A stretch of DNA of 64,000 nt from Pontixanthobacter rizhaonensis (GTDB lineage Bacteria; Pseudomonadota; Alphaproteobacteria; Sphingomonadales; Sphingomonadaceae), in contig NZ_JABCRE010000002.1 of NCBI RefSeq assembly GCF_012972675.1, forward strand, positions 857,001-921,000, in the 5' to 3' direction. Shown here piece by piece: positions 23,613 through 34,999 of this stretch. Below the pieces are notes generated by a model. It made no database searches, was not told where the DNA came from, and was given only the letters and a program-made list of their open reading frames with translations. Position 1 is the stretch's first letter. Every line of letters starts with the position of its first letter. A program made the position numbers and the translations under genes.

Positions 23613-24853
23613 AGAAACTGATCATCACCGCCGTTATGGCACTCGCGCTCCCATTAAGTCTTTCTGCCTGCGGCAGTGGCGATGGCAACGAGCACTCCGA
23701 AGAAGGGCACGACGAAAACGAAGAAGCTGCCAAGGGTCCGAACGGCGGAAGGTTGCTGACGGACGGAGATTTTGCCGTTGAAGTCACCATATTTGAGGAG
23801 GGGCAAAACCCGCAATTCCGGGTCTATGCAAGCCGTGATGGCAAGCCGGTTGATCCCAAAACTGTAAAACTCTCCATCATTCTAAAGCGCTTAGGCGGCG
23901 CAATTGATACATTTGCTTTCAAACCCGAGGGCAAATATCTGTTGGGACTAGGCGTCGTTACAGAACCGCACAGCTTCGATGTAGAGGTGGTTGCTTCCGA
24001 AAATGGCAAGCGGCATGTCTGGAAATATTCCAGTCCCGAAGGACGCACCAGAATAACGCCTGATGCAGCAAAAGCAGGCGGTATCGAAGTTATGACTGCT
24101 GGCCCTGCCACCATCGGCGATACGCGCGAGCTCTATGGCACGGTGGAACTTGCCGTTACCGGACGTTCAGAGATTAGGGGCCAGTTTCCAGGGAGGATCG
24201 TCTCAGTAACGAAAAATGTGGGCGATGCTGTAAAACGCGGTCAATTGATTGCCCGGATCGAATCTAGCGAAAGTCTGCAAACCTACCCTGTTTACGCAAC
24301 GGCCAGCGGTGTCATTGCCGAGCGTAACGGCAATGCCGGGGATGTTACGGGCGACCGCGCGCTTTATGTCATCACCGATCCAGCGCAGACGACAGTGGTG
24401 TTCAACATTTTCCCGAAAGACTTGGGAGCTATCCGTCCCGGCATGAGGATCATGGTTGAAACACAAGATGGAAAGCCCATCGCGCAGACGACGCTTGGTG
24501 ATTACCTTCCGGAAGGAAACCAGCAGGCAGGAACTGCCCTCATGCGAGCGAATATCCCCAATCGCACAGGAGCGCTACGCCCAGGCATGGCGCTGCGGGG
24601 ACGGGTGGTTATCAATGCGGTTAATGTCCCGCTTGCGGTGAAAACCGAAGCCATTCAGCCGTTTCGTGACTTCAAGGTCGTCTTTGCAAATTACGGGCAG
24701 GATTATGAGGTGCGAATGCTCCAGATAGGCCGATCATCATCAGAATGGACGGAAATATTGGGCGGGCTGGAAATCGGCACGCCCTATGTCGCCAAAGGTT
24801 CTTTTCTCGTTCGCGCCGACATCGAAAAGTCCGGCGCGAGCCACGACCATTGA
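23609..24853 (+). CDS. czcB: CzcB-like periplasmic adaptor lipoprotein
   Basis: A 414-residue membrane fusion protein. The N-terminus is a lipoprotein signal (ALPLSLSACGS), then a His/Glu-rich stretch (NEHSEEGHDENEE) that may bind metal. A CzcB-type N-terminal beta domain follows, then the split biotinyl/lipoyl domain (ITKNVG-like VSVTKNVGDAVKRGQLIARIES and VIAERNGNAGDVTGDRALYVITD) and beta barrel. Its tail ends GASHDH. It links CzcA and CzcC. Confidence 0.88.
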   Translation: MKKLIITAVMALALPLSLSACGSGDGNEHSEEGHDENEEAAKGPNGGRLLTDGDFAVEVTIFEEGQNPQFRVYASRDGKPVDPKTVKLSIILKRLGGAIDTFAFKPEGKYLLGLGVVTEPHSFDVEVVASENGKRHVWKYSSPEGRTRITPDAAKAGGIEVMTAGPATIGDTRELYGTVELAVTGRSEIRGQFPGRIVSVTKNVGDAVKRGQLIARIESSESLQTYPVYATASGVIAERNGNAGDVTGDRALYVITDPAQTTVVFNIFPKDLGAIRPGMRIMVETQDGKPIAQTTLGDYLPEGNQQAGTALMRANIPNRTGALRPGMALRGRVVINAVNVPLAVKTEAIQPFRDFKVVFANYGQDYEVRMLQIGRSSSEWTEILGGLEIGTPYVAKGSFLVRADIEKSGASHDH

Positions 24854-28030
<3,177 letters not shown>

Positions 28031-28037
28031 TGATATT

Positions 28038-28064
28038 GAGTGGGTGGCGTACTGCCATCCACTC
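28038..28064 (+). terminator. Hairpin between czcA and copD
   Basis: A 10-bp stem (GAGTGGGTGG with CCATCCACTC, one G-U) and a 7-base loop. There is no U tract, so it may work in both directions or be Rho-aided. It separates the convergent czcCBA and copABCD units. Confidence 0.5.
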
Positions 28065-28153
28065 AACTTCGCTCACTCGGATATTTGATCATCTAACTTA
28101 CCACATGCCTAATCGCTCCCTATATGCTGCGTTCCGGCGATATGTCGGAGACT

Positions 28154-29077
28154 TCAACTCATCGGCGACATCATTCCTGCTATTGCCACAAGTCCGAGGA
28201 CCGCGATTGCCAGAGTGATTTCGATTGTTAAGCTGACGCGCAAAGCCGCCAAACTTGTGGCTGGGTCTGCGTCCAAGCTGGCTTGTGCTGCTGCCCGGCG
28301 TCTGCCGATTAGCGCGTTGCGGCCACCGCACAGCAGCATAAGCGCGACGAGCGCCACCTTTATAGCCAGCAACTGGCCATAGCCGGTCATAAGCACCGTG
28401 CCGCTGTTAAAGAGCCCGAATATCATGTGTGCATTGATAAGCCCGGTGACAACAACCACTGATACCAAAGTAATCCCAAGGGGCGCAAAGCGGTGCATCG
28501 CGATTAAGAGTGACTGGGATTGCACGGCGTCGATGTATCGGTGCGCTCTAATCGTCAAATGCACAAACCATCCGATCGCTCCAAGCCAAAGTCCCGCAGC
28601 AAGCAAATGAAGTGCATCATTAATTCTGTGGAAGAGACCAGCACTGCCCTCAAGCGCCGCAGCATGTCCGCTCCATGCTAGGGTTGCTATTGCAAACCCA
28701 TAACAGACCGCGGCGACAATTAGGGCGAGGCGTGAACGATGTCTGAGCAGTAACGCTATCAAGGCTGCCGATAACAGCGCTATACGCGCGGCAAATGCCC
28801 AGCCGATGCTGGTTGTAGTGACCATCAATTCTACAGTTGCCCAATCGGTCAACCAAACCGGCTGCCCCATCATTGCCGCGATGCTTAGTAACATCAAAGC
28901 GGATGAAACAAGCGGTGCGAATATGGCCAAGCCCAACAGAGCTCCATTAAACCACGGATATTGATTTTCGGAAGAAAGCCAACGCAGACCGATAAGCCGG
29001 TAGGCTGTAAGCCCAAACAACCCAAGTAAGGCGGCATAGTGCAGGAATCGAAGCAGGATTTGCGGCCAATCATCCAT
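28154..29077 (-). CDS. copD: CopD-like copper membrane protein
   Basis: A 307-residue polytopic protein with about eight hydrophobic segments and the CopD signature FHRINDALHLLAAGLWLGAIGWFVHL, with conserved histidines. In Pseudomonas, CopD works with periplasmic CopC to move copper across the inner membrane. It is last in the leftward copA-B-C-D unit, 9 bases after copC. Confidence 0.87.
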   Translation of the reverse strand: MDDWPQILLRFLHYAALLGLFGLTAYRLIGLRWLSSENQYPWFNGALLGLAIFAPLVSSALMLLSIAAMMGQPVWLTDWATVELMVTTTSIGWAFAARIALLSAALIALLLRHRSRLALIVAAVCYGFAIATLAWSGHAAALEGSAGLFHRINDALHLLAAGLWLGAIGWFVHLTIRAHRYIDAVQSQSLLIAMHRFAPLGITLVSVVVVTGLINAHMIFGLFNSGTVLMTGYGQLLAIKVALVALMLLCGGRNALIGRRRAAAQASLDADPATSLAALRVSLTIEITLAIAVLGLVAIAGMMSPMS

Positions 29078-29086
29078 TTGACTGAC

Positions 29087-29482
29087 CTAGCGCACCGTAA
29101 AGTTCACAGTGCCTTTCATCCGGTGGCCATCAGCTCCTGCGGCTTGCCAGCGCACTTCATACGTGCCCGTTTGCAGAGGCTTCCGAAGTGACAAGGTGAT
29201 TGTTTTGTTGTTGTTAGACCAAGCCGAGGTAAAATTCCGGATCACCATCGGTTGGTGATTTTTCATGCCAGGCATGGCGGTCATAACGATGCTGGCTGCA
29301 ACTGTCGGGGGCAACAATGCTTCACTGAAAATCAGGGTCACGCTGCGAGGGCGGGCAACTGCTGAGCCATCTGCTGGTGTTGAGGCTGTGACCCGAGTGT
29401 GGGCCTGCGAAGCTACCGGAATTGACGCAGCCGATATCGCAATCGCAAAAGCTCCGATCTGTAAAATATTTCGAAAGTTCAT
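29087..29482 (-). CDS. copC: CopC periplasmic copper-binding protein
   Basis: A 131-residue protein with a signal peptide ending SQAHTRV, so the mature N-terminus is the His that CopC proteins use for Cu(II). Typical parts are STPADGSAVARPRSVTLIFSEAL, a Met-containing MTAMPGMKNH and the C-terminal GTYEVRWQAAGADGHRMKGTVNFTV. It lies between copB and copD, the classic order. Confidence 0.92.
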   Translation of the reverse strand: MNFRNILQIGAFAIAISAASIPVASQAHTRVTASTPADGSAVARPRSVTLIFSEALLPPTVAASIVMTAMPGMKNHQPMVIRNFTSAWSNNNKTITLSLRKPLQTGTYEVRWQAAGADGHRMKGTVNFTVR

Positions 29483-29511
29483 AAATTTATCCTTCTAAAA
29501 ATTAAGCGCGC

Positions 29512-30627
29512 TCAAAACCAGAAACGGATGCCAACGACATAATTGGTAACGCTGTTGTCTTCGCCGCGCGCGGAAGCATAATCTGCACTACCGCCTACTC
29601 GCCAGCTTTGCTCGACGCCGATATAGGGCGCGAATTCACGCTTTAGTTCGTAGCGCAGTCGGAGCCCAAGTTCGACGTTATCAATCCCTGCGCCGATCCC
29701 GAGTTCGGGAATATCCTGAGCGGACAGGTTAATTTCTGTTCGTGGTTGCAGGATTAGCCGCTGCGTAATTTTTTGGTCGAGTTCAGCCTCGAACCGGGCT
29801 GTGAGGTCGCCGCGATGCGAAAGAAATATCGCTCCATCAATCTCAAACATATAGGGCGCAACGCCCTGAATGCCGATTACCGCATGGGTTGTATCGGGGC
29901 CGGCAATATCTTGGCGTACGCCTGCTTGCAGATCGAAAAAGGGGGCAATCGCGCGTGAGTATAGGGCCTGAATTTCGGCATCCTCTACCGGCTCGCCAAA
30001 GCTGCCTTCGCCTTCGCTCTTGAACCAGAACTTGCTAGTGGTTCCGCCATAATAACCTTGAATATCCCATAGATACCCTTCCGAACCTTGCCGAAACTGC
30101 ACTTCAGCGCGGTCGGCTTGGAACCAAAAAAGCGGATAATCGCCGTGGGATTTCTGCAAATCCTCACGCGATGCACGCATGGCATCCGCGCCCCAGATTG
30201 CATCCGCAGCGCGCGGAGGGCTGGTAGGCGCATCCGCTGGCGGCGGCGTTTCCATTTCTGGACCGGGCGAAGCTGCACCTTTCATCTGATCATGATCCAT
30301 AGCGTCATGATCCATTGTAGAATGGTCCGCCTTGTCCTGCTCCGATGCGTCATGGTTCATCGAGCTATGATCCTTCGAGCCGTGATCCATGGCCGAATGA
30401 TCCATATCTTCCATTCCGGACGGTTGGTCTGGTTCAGCCGGAGCTGGCATGACGTGGCCAGCGTGCGGGTCGATGGGTTTTGCCTGCGGGGCAGATGACG
30501 GGGCGGGCTCGGGTGAAGTCGCTGGGGTCGCGTGGCCCTGATGCGCATCATGATCCTTCGCTTGCGCCGATACAGGTAGCATCGCCGCTGCCAAAGCGGG
30601 CAAAATGATGACTGAACTTCGGCTCAT
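29512..30627 (-). CDS. copB: CopB copper resistance outer-membrane protein
   Basis: A 371-residue protein with a signal peptide (MSRSSVIILPALAAAMLPVSAQA), a Met/His/Asp low-complexity region with MDHSAMDHG and MDHDAMDHDQM repeats, then a C-terminal beta barrel of the CopB family (DIQGYYGGTTSKFWFKSEGEG, LQAGVRQD, PYIGVEQSWRVGG). The ATG at 30627 is chosen because it overlaps the copA stop (ATGA) and begins the signal peptide; the frame is open further upstream. It would store or export copper at the outer membrane. Confidence 0.92.
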   Translation of the reverse strand: MSRSSVIILPALAAAMLPVSAQAKDHDAHQGHATPATSPEPAPSSAPQAKPIDPHAGHVMPAPAEPDQPSGMEDMDHSAMDHGSKDHSSMNHDASEQDKADHSTMDHDAMDHDQMKGAASPGPEMETPPPADAPTSPPRAADAIWGADAMRASREDLQKSHGDYPLFWFQADRAEVQFRQGSEGYLWDIQGYYGGTTSKFWFKSEGEGSFGEPVEDAEIQALYSRAIAPFFDLQAGVRQDIAGPDTTHAVIGIQGVAPYMFEIDGAIFLSHRGDLTARFEAELDQKITQRLILQPRTEINLSAQDIPELGIGAGIDNVELGLRLRYELKREFAPYIGVEQSWRVGGSADYASARGEDNSVTNYVVGIRFWF

Positions 30628-32480
30628 GAGGCCGCTCCAGGTCCAGCGACCGTCACTGTCTGCATCATCCCGCCATGCATATGGTAAAGGAGATGGCAGT
30701 GGAACGCCCAATCGCCCGCCTCGTTTGCTGTCAAATCAAACTGCGCGCTGGCTCCAGGCTGCACGATCATGGTGTTTTTGCGGGGTTGCAATGCAGGTGA
30801 CTGCCCGTTCACCATTTCAAAGAACATTCCGTGCAAATGGATCGGGTGCGCCATCATCGTGTTGTTGATAAGCTTGACACGGACCCGCTCGTTCCAAGCG
30901 AAGCCGATGGGCACGTCACTGACTGCGCTATACATGCGTCCGTCGAACGACCACATATAGCGTTCCATGTTTCCGGTCAGATGCAACTCAAGCAAGCGTG
31001 AGGGCTCACGGGTGTCCGTGTTAGCATCGCGGGCAACCAGCATCCGGTAATTTAGAACGCGGTGATCGACATCGCGCAAGCCAAGCCCCGGATCACCCAT
31101 TTTGTCTACGGGTGCCATTGATACCATATCGACACCCGGACCAATTGCGACATCGGGCGGCAGGAGAGACGTATCCCGCATATTCATGCCATCCATACTC
31201 ATACCTGCCATACTCATACCTGCCATACCGTCGATCTCGGCTGACGCGGCAGGTTTTTTCTTGCCGTGATCCATTTTGCCATGATCCATAGTTTCTTTGG
31301 TCTTTGGTTCATGATTCATGCCGTCCATTTTATCGCCGCTGCCATGATCCATTTCACCATGATTCATGCCCATATCGGCCATCGTCAGCAGAGGTGGGTC
31401 GCGCAATGCCGGAACTGCGGCGCGGGCGCCGGGGCGGCTTGCCAGAGTAGCGAGTGCCATTCCGGAGCGGTCCATAGATTCAGCAACGATGCTGTAAGCT
31501 TCTGCGCCGCTTGGTTCGACAATCACGTCATAGGTCTCGGCAGTGCCGATCTGAAACTCATCAACCTCAACCGGGCGCACGGCCTGACCATCAGTGGCGA
31601 CAACGCTCATGGAGAGACCCGGAATGCGGACATTGAAGAAAGACTGAGCCGAACCGTTGATTACGCGTAGTCGCACCCGTTCACCCGCGCGGAATAGATA
31701 TTCCAATCCTTCGGATGGTCCGCGACCATTGGCTAGGAAGGTGTAAGTGGGCGCGCCAATATCGGCAATGTCGGTTGGCATCATCCGCATTTTCGCCCAC
31801 ATACGCCGCTCCTCTGCGGTCATCGGGTAATCATCGGTCATCGTATTTTGCTGGCGGTTGAAATAGCCTTCGCCAGTACGAAGCCGGTTCATAACAAAAT
31901 GAGGATCGAGCGTCGTAAAATCGCTCAGTAGCAATATATAATCACGATCGGCTTTAATCGGGTCGCCGCCGCGCGGCTCAATGATCATCGGCCCGTAATG
32001 GCCAGACTGTTCCTGCAGTCCCGAATGGCTATGATACCAGTAAGTGCCCGATTGCCGGATCGGAAATTCATAAACGAAGGTTTCTTTCGGCTTTATGCCT
32101 GGAAAGCTAATGCCGGGAACGCCATCAAACTGAAATGGCAACAATAGGCCGTGCCAGTGGATGGAGCTGTCGACACCAAGATTATTGGTGACATTGAGAC
32201 GGACATTCTGTCCCTCTTTCAGCCGAATAAGTGGTCCGGGAACACTACCATTGACAGCAATCCCAGGGCCTCGTCGCCCTTCGACAATCCGGTGACCGCT
32301 CCCAATCGAAAGATCAATAATTTCGCCGTTAACCTCGTCAAAACCGGCCGGGATAAGAGTGTCACCGCCGCCATGCACGCTGTGCCCTTGCGCCCATGCC
32401 GGAATAGCGGCTGCCATGTAGCCAAAGCCCGCTGCGCCAGCGCCTACGGTCAAAAAATTTCTTCGATTAAGTTTAGTCAT
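30624..32480 (-). CDS. copA: CopA multicopper oxidase
   Basis: A 618-residue periplasmic oxidase that turns Cu(I) to the less toxic Cu(II). A twin-arginine signal (NRRNFLTVGAGAAGFG) leads. Copper-site motifs are HWHG (SSIHWHGLLLPF), YHSHSG, HPIHLHG, and HCHLLYHMHGGMM. A central Met/His/Gly-rich insert (MNHGEMDHG..., MAGMSMAGMSMDGMNM) is typical of CopA of copper-resistant bacteria. The ATG at 32480 is used because it starts the Tat signal. The 55 residues that the open frame could add upstream have no signal and run into the sigma gene. An ECF-like promoter ends about 32 bases before this start. Confidence 0.94.
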   Translation of the reverse strand: MTKLNRRNFLTVGAGAAGFGYMAAAIPAWAQGHSVHGGGDTLIPAGFDEVNGEIIDLSIGSGHRIVEGRRGPGIAVNGSVPGPLIRLKEGQNVRLNVTNNLGVDSSIHWHGLLLPFQFDGVPGISFPGIKPKETFVYEFPIRQSGTYWYHSHSGLQEQSGHYGPMIIEPRGGDPIKADRDYILLLSDFTTLDPHFVMNRLRTGEGYFNRQQNTMTDDYPMTAEERRMWAKMRMMPTDIADIGAPTYTFLANGRGPSEGLEYLFRAGERVRLRVINGSAQSFFNVRIPGLSMSVVATDGQAVRPVEVDEFQIGTAETYDVIVEPSGAEAYSIVAESMDRSGMALATLASRPGARAAVPALRDPPLLTMADMGMNHGEMDHGSGDKMDGMNHEPKTKETMDHGKMDHGKKKPAASAEIDGMAGMSMAGMSMDGMNMRDTSLLPPDVAIGPGVDMVSMAPVDKMGDPGLGLRDVDHRVLNYRMLVARDANTDTREPSRLLELHLTGNMERYMWSFDGRMYSAVSDVPIGFAWNERVRVKLINNTMMAHPIHLHGMFFEMVNGQSPALQPRKNTMIVQPGASAQFDLTANEAGDWAFHCHLLYHMHGGMMQTVTVAGPGAAS

Positions 32481-32511
32481 TTCTATCTTTCGGATAAGGG
32501 CTATTATATCT

Positions 32512-32538
32512 GTTACGTGAGCAGCAGCCTTTGCCCTC
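32512..32538 (-). promoter_or_regulatory. ECF-like promoter of copABCD
   Basis: On the minus strand GAGGG (32538-32534), 16 bp, then CGTAAC (32517-32512). The same elements precede the DUF411 gene and, with 17 bp, cnrY. It lies between the sigma gene end and the copA start. Confidence 0.65.
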
Positions 32539-32598
32539 AAAATAAAATCGGGTTTTTGCCGACAATTCAGATAGCTTGGGCCATCAATAAAAGCATGA

Positions 32599-33177
32599 TT
32601 AGCCTTCGAACTTTTCCAATTTTTCTCGAAGCCGATTTCTCGCACGGTAAATTCGCGTCTCTATCGCTTTTTCTGTGGTGCCCAGAATTGTCGCGGCTTC
32701 TGCGTGGCTTTGGCCATCGAAAGTGACGAGTAGCAAGGCTTCCCGGAGCCGAGCGGGTAGGTTGGAGATCTCTTTTTGTACAAATTGCAGGGACTGAACT
32801 GCCTCTGCGCTTTCGTGCTGATCCGGGCTATCCAAAGCGACTTGTTCGACCTCATTGCCCTGCCCGAAATCAAAAAGCTTCATGACTTTTCGTTTGCGAA
32901 GCTGATCCCTGCATTTGTTTAAAACAATGCGCGTTATCCACGGACCAAAGGGAAGCGATTGATCAAACTGGCCAAGTTTAAACCAGGCCGCCGCCATTGC
33001 TTCTTGAACCGCATCTTCAGCGTCGGAATTGTTACCCATTGTTCTGCGGGCAAGATTGGTCATTCTTGGCTCATGTCGGCGCATCAGCACATCAAATGCC
33101 TGCCGCTTCCCCGAATGTGCCAGCGCTATCAGCGCGCCATCTGGTTGTTGCGCGTCATCATGCGCTGATAGCGTCAT
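32599..33177 (-). CDS. cnrH: ECF sigma factor, CnrH-like
   Basis: A 192-residue sigma-70 family factor with region 2 (FDVLMRRHEPRMTNLARRTMGNNSDAEDAVQEAMAAAWFKLGQF) and region 4 (LPARLREALLLVTFDGQSHAEAATILGTTEKAIETRIYRARNRLREKL). The gene order Y-X-H upstream, the size and the neighbours match the cnr/ncc regulatory set of Cupriavidus. It would direct RNA polymerase to the GAGGG-16/17-CGTA promoters nearby when released from the anti-sigma protein. The start overlaps the sensor gene by ATGA. Confidence 0.85.
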   Translation of the reverse strand: MTLSAHDDAQQPDGALIALAHSGKRQAFDVLMRRHEPRMTNLARRTMGNNSDAEDAVQEAMAAAWFKLGQFDQSLPFGPWITRIVLNKCRDQLRKRKVMKLFDFGQGNEVEQVALDSPDQHESAEAVQSLQFVQKEISNLPARLREALLLVTFDGQSHAEAATILGTTEKAIETRIYRARNRLREKLEKFEG

Positions 33178-33614
33178 TCCTGATTGGCGGTCAGCGCATT
33201 GCCGACACGGGCATCAAATGCTTTTTGTTGCTCATCAGTAAGCAGACGGCGCATGTTGAAAATATGCTCGACAGTTGCTTTTTGCAGAGCGCCCATTTTC
33301 TCATGCACCGCTTCAATAGCCAAGCTGACTTTGGGACCATATTCATGCTCAGCTTCCATCGCAGCCGCAAGGTCAGCATTCGCCGCCCGGAGCGATAATT
33401 CCAGCGATTTCTGTTTTACCGCAAAATTCGCTTCAAGCGCCTCAAGCTGTTTCAGCTGACTATCGGTCAGATCAAGTTCGTCATGTACGAAACTGTGAAT
33501 GCCTTGCGTTTCGACATCCCGCTGCGACCAGTAATTGGCGCAATAAGAACCTAGCCAACCCGCCGCAAGCGCGAGGGCCAGCAAAATTATGATACGAACT
33601 GGCCCGATTTTCAT
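33174..33614 (-). CDS. cnrX: CnrX-like periplasmic metal sensor
   Basis: A 146-residue protein anchored by an N-terminal helix (IIILLALALAAGWLG) with a helical periplasmic domain of the heavy-metal sensor family. Its candidate ligands are His40, His44, Glu61, His117 and Met121 (HSFVH, ALE, HIFNM), the same residues at the same spacing as the Ni/Co ligands of Cupriavidus CnrX (His42, His46, Glu63, His119, Met123). So the metal site appears complete, though the neighbours are copper genes. It overlaps the genes before and after by ATGA. Confidence 0.85.
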   Translation of the reverse strand: MKIGPVRIIILLALALAAGWLGSYCANYWSQRDVETQGIHSFVHDELDLTDSQLKQLEALEANFAVKQKSLELSLRAANADLAAAMEAEHEYGPKVSLAIEAVHEKMGALQKATVEHIFNMRRLLTDEQQKAFDARVGNALTANQE

Positions 33615-33889
33615 TGCGATATACTCAACAAGCCAGCGGGTGAGTAATCTGGTCCATCAGTGAGGGAGCTAAAGCCTGTCTGCGCCATAACTGGTTGTTC
33701 AGCGGTGCCAAAGCCTGCTCCGATTGCGACCAGAAACATGACTCCAGCAAGAGCGTTGCTTTTATAAGCGCTACGTCGTTCTTGGATTTCGCCGATGCGG
33801 GACCAAACTGAGCTACTAAAATCCGCTGGCAACGGCTCAATGCCATCTGCCTTCAGTGTGTTCAAAATATTGTCCAGATTGCTGGTCAT
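33611..33889 (-). CDS. cnrY: CnrY-like anti-sigma protein
   Basis: A 92-residue protein with a short cytoplasmic part (DNILNTLKADGIEPLPADFSSSVWSRIGEIQERR), one membrane helix at about residues 45-61 (NALAGVMFLVAIGAGFG) and a short periplasmic tail. Size and layout fit CnrY, which holds CnrH at the membrane until CnrX binds metal. Sequence identity to CnrY is not obvious by eye; the call rests on order, size and topology. It is the first gene of the Y-X-H unit. Confidence 0.72.
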   Translation of the reverse strand: MTSNLDNILNTLKADGIEPLPADFSSSVWSRIGEIQERRSAYKSNALAGVMFLVAIGAGFGTAEQPVMAQTGFSSLTDGPDYSPAGLLSISQ

Positions 33890-33920
33890 ATCGGCCTCAT
33901 GAGAAAAATTTCTTACCGCT

Positions 33921-33948
33921 AATACGCGGCGGAAGTCATCTACCCCTC
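33921..33948 (-). promoter_or_regulatory. ECF-like promoter of cnrYXH
   Basis: On the minus strand GAGGG (33948-33944), 17 bp, then CGTATT (33926-33921), 31 bases before the cnrY start. It is back to back with the DUF411 promoter, and the two GAGGGG elements form an inverted pair. Confidence 0.62.
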
Positions 33949-33970
33949 GAAAATAATTTCAAATTACGTT

Positions 33971-33997
33971 GAGGGGTCAATGCAATTAGCCCGTAAC
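33971..33997 (+). promoter_or_regulatory. ECF-like promoter of the DUF411 unit
   Basis: TTGAGGG (GAGGG at 33971-33975), 16 bp, then CGTAAC (33992-33997). The two elements and spacing equal those before copA on the other strand. Confidence 0.65.
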
Positions 33998-34123
33998 AAT
34001 AGCAATGGAAGAAAATACTCGGGAGTATTGCTAGCTCTCATCGCGATCATAACCCCGCTGGAGGTCAGTGGAACGGGCGCATTACCATCGAGAAAAATCA
34101 ACGTGAATATGAAGGATAACACC

Positions 34124-34591
34124 ATGCTGACTAAAATGAGGAAAGTAATTACGCATCGAACAGCGGGCACGGCTTTGCTTCTCTCGCTTGCAGCCTGCAC
34201 GACTGCGGCGCAGGCTGCTCCGCTTGTCATGTTCCGTGATCCGGGCTGCGGTTGCTGCGAGAAATGGGCCGAGCATATTGAAACGAATATGAAGCAGGAC
34301 GTCGAAACACGGAACAGCAATGATATGGCCGCTGTTAAAGACGCAAATGGTGTGCCGGGGGCGCTCCGATCCTGTCATACCATGATTGTCGAGGGATATG
34401 TTATTGAGGGGCACGTGCCCGCTGAAGCTATTGCCAAATTGCTGCGGGAAAAGCCTGCCGGAGTGAAAGGCCTTGCCGTTGCAGGAATGCCAGTCGGTTC
34501 ACCCGGTATGGAGTACCAGAATCAAACACAGCCTTATCAAGTGATCGCTTTTGGCGAGAGCGGCCAGCGCGTTTTCGCCAGTTACAATTAA
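34124..34591 (+). CDS. DUF411 periplasmic metal-binding protein
   Basis: A 155-residue protein with a signal peptide (RTAGTALLLSLAACTTAAQAA) and the DUF411 core: VMFRDPGCGCCEKWAEHI, CHTMIVEGYVIEGHVPAEAI and GLAVAGMPVGSPGME. The CGCC and later Cys are likely Cu ligands. The family is found in copper and silver resistance clusters. The ATG at 34124 follows AAGGAT; the frame is open from 33980, and ATGs at 34109 and 34136 are alternatives. A lipobox-like LAAC in the signal leaves lipidation open. The next gene follows 27 bases later. Confidence 0.82.
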   Translation: MLTKMRKVITHRTAGTALLLSLAACTTAAQAAPLVMFRDPGCGCCEKWAEHIETNMKQDVETRNSNDMAAVKDANGVPGALRSCHTMIVEGYVIEGHVPAEAIAKLLREKPAGVKGLAVAGMPVGSPGMEYQNQTQPYQVIAFGESGQRVFASYN

Positions 34592-34618
34592 TCACTCCAG
34601 CCCCCGAAAGGAAATACG

Positions 34619-34954
34619 ATGACTAAATTTGCAATTTTAATGAGTAGCTTTGCATTGATCACAGCGGGACCACTGTTGGCCCATGAACATGGAGCCGATA
34701 AGTCTGGCGAGCATAAATGTGAAATGATGAAAGACGGCAAGAAAATGTCCGGCATGATGATGAAGGATACCGAGGGCAAAATGTCATGCAAGATGATGGA
34801 TCACTCGAAGATGGACCACAGCAAGATGGATCACTCTAAAATGCCAGCGCCTGAAGCGAATGACCAAGCGCAACCACCCATAGATCATTCAACGATGGAC
34901 CATTCGAAGATGGATCATAGCAAGATGGAACCCAAGAAAGACACACCCGAATAA
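34619..34954 (+). CDS. Met/His-repeat periplasmic copper-binding protein
   Basis: A 111-residue protein with a signal peptide (MTKFAILMSSFALITAGPLLA) and a mature part made almost only of metal ligands: HEHGADKSGEHKCEMM, then MDHSKM units in two runs (34796-34843 and 34883-34926). The same MDHS/MDHG motif is in CopA and CopB of this cluster. It probably buffers copper in the periplasm. It shares the DUF411 operon and the ECF-like promoter. Confidence 0.8.
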   Translation: MTKFAILMSSFALITAGPLLAHEHGADKSGEHKCEMMKDGKKMSGMMMKDTEGKMSCKMMDHSKMDHSKMDHSKMPAPEANDQAQPPIDHSTMDHSKMDHSKMEPKKDTPE

Positions 34955-34999
34955 GCAGATAATCGGCTCGGGGCTTCACTTTGCGAGGCTCCGACCCGC

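Noticed and set aside
32481-32645. N-terminal extension of CopA from 32645
   Set aside because: The extra residues have no signal, overlap the sigma gene and the ECF-like promoter; the Tat signal starts at 32480.
34796-34926. CRISPR or noncoding tandem repeat
   Set aside because: The repeats are in frame and encode MDHSK units in a secreted protein.
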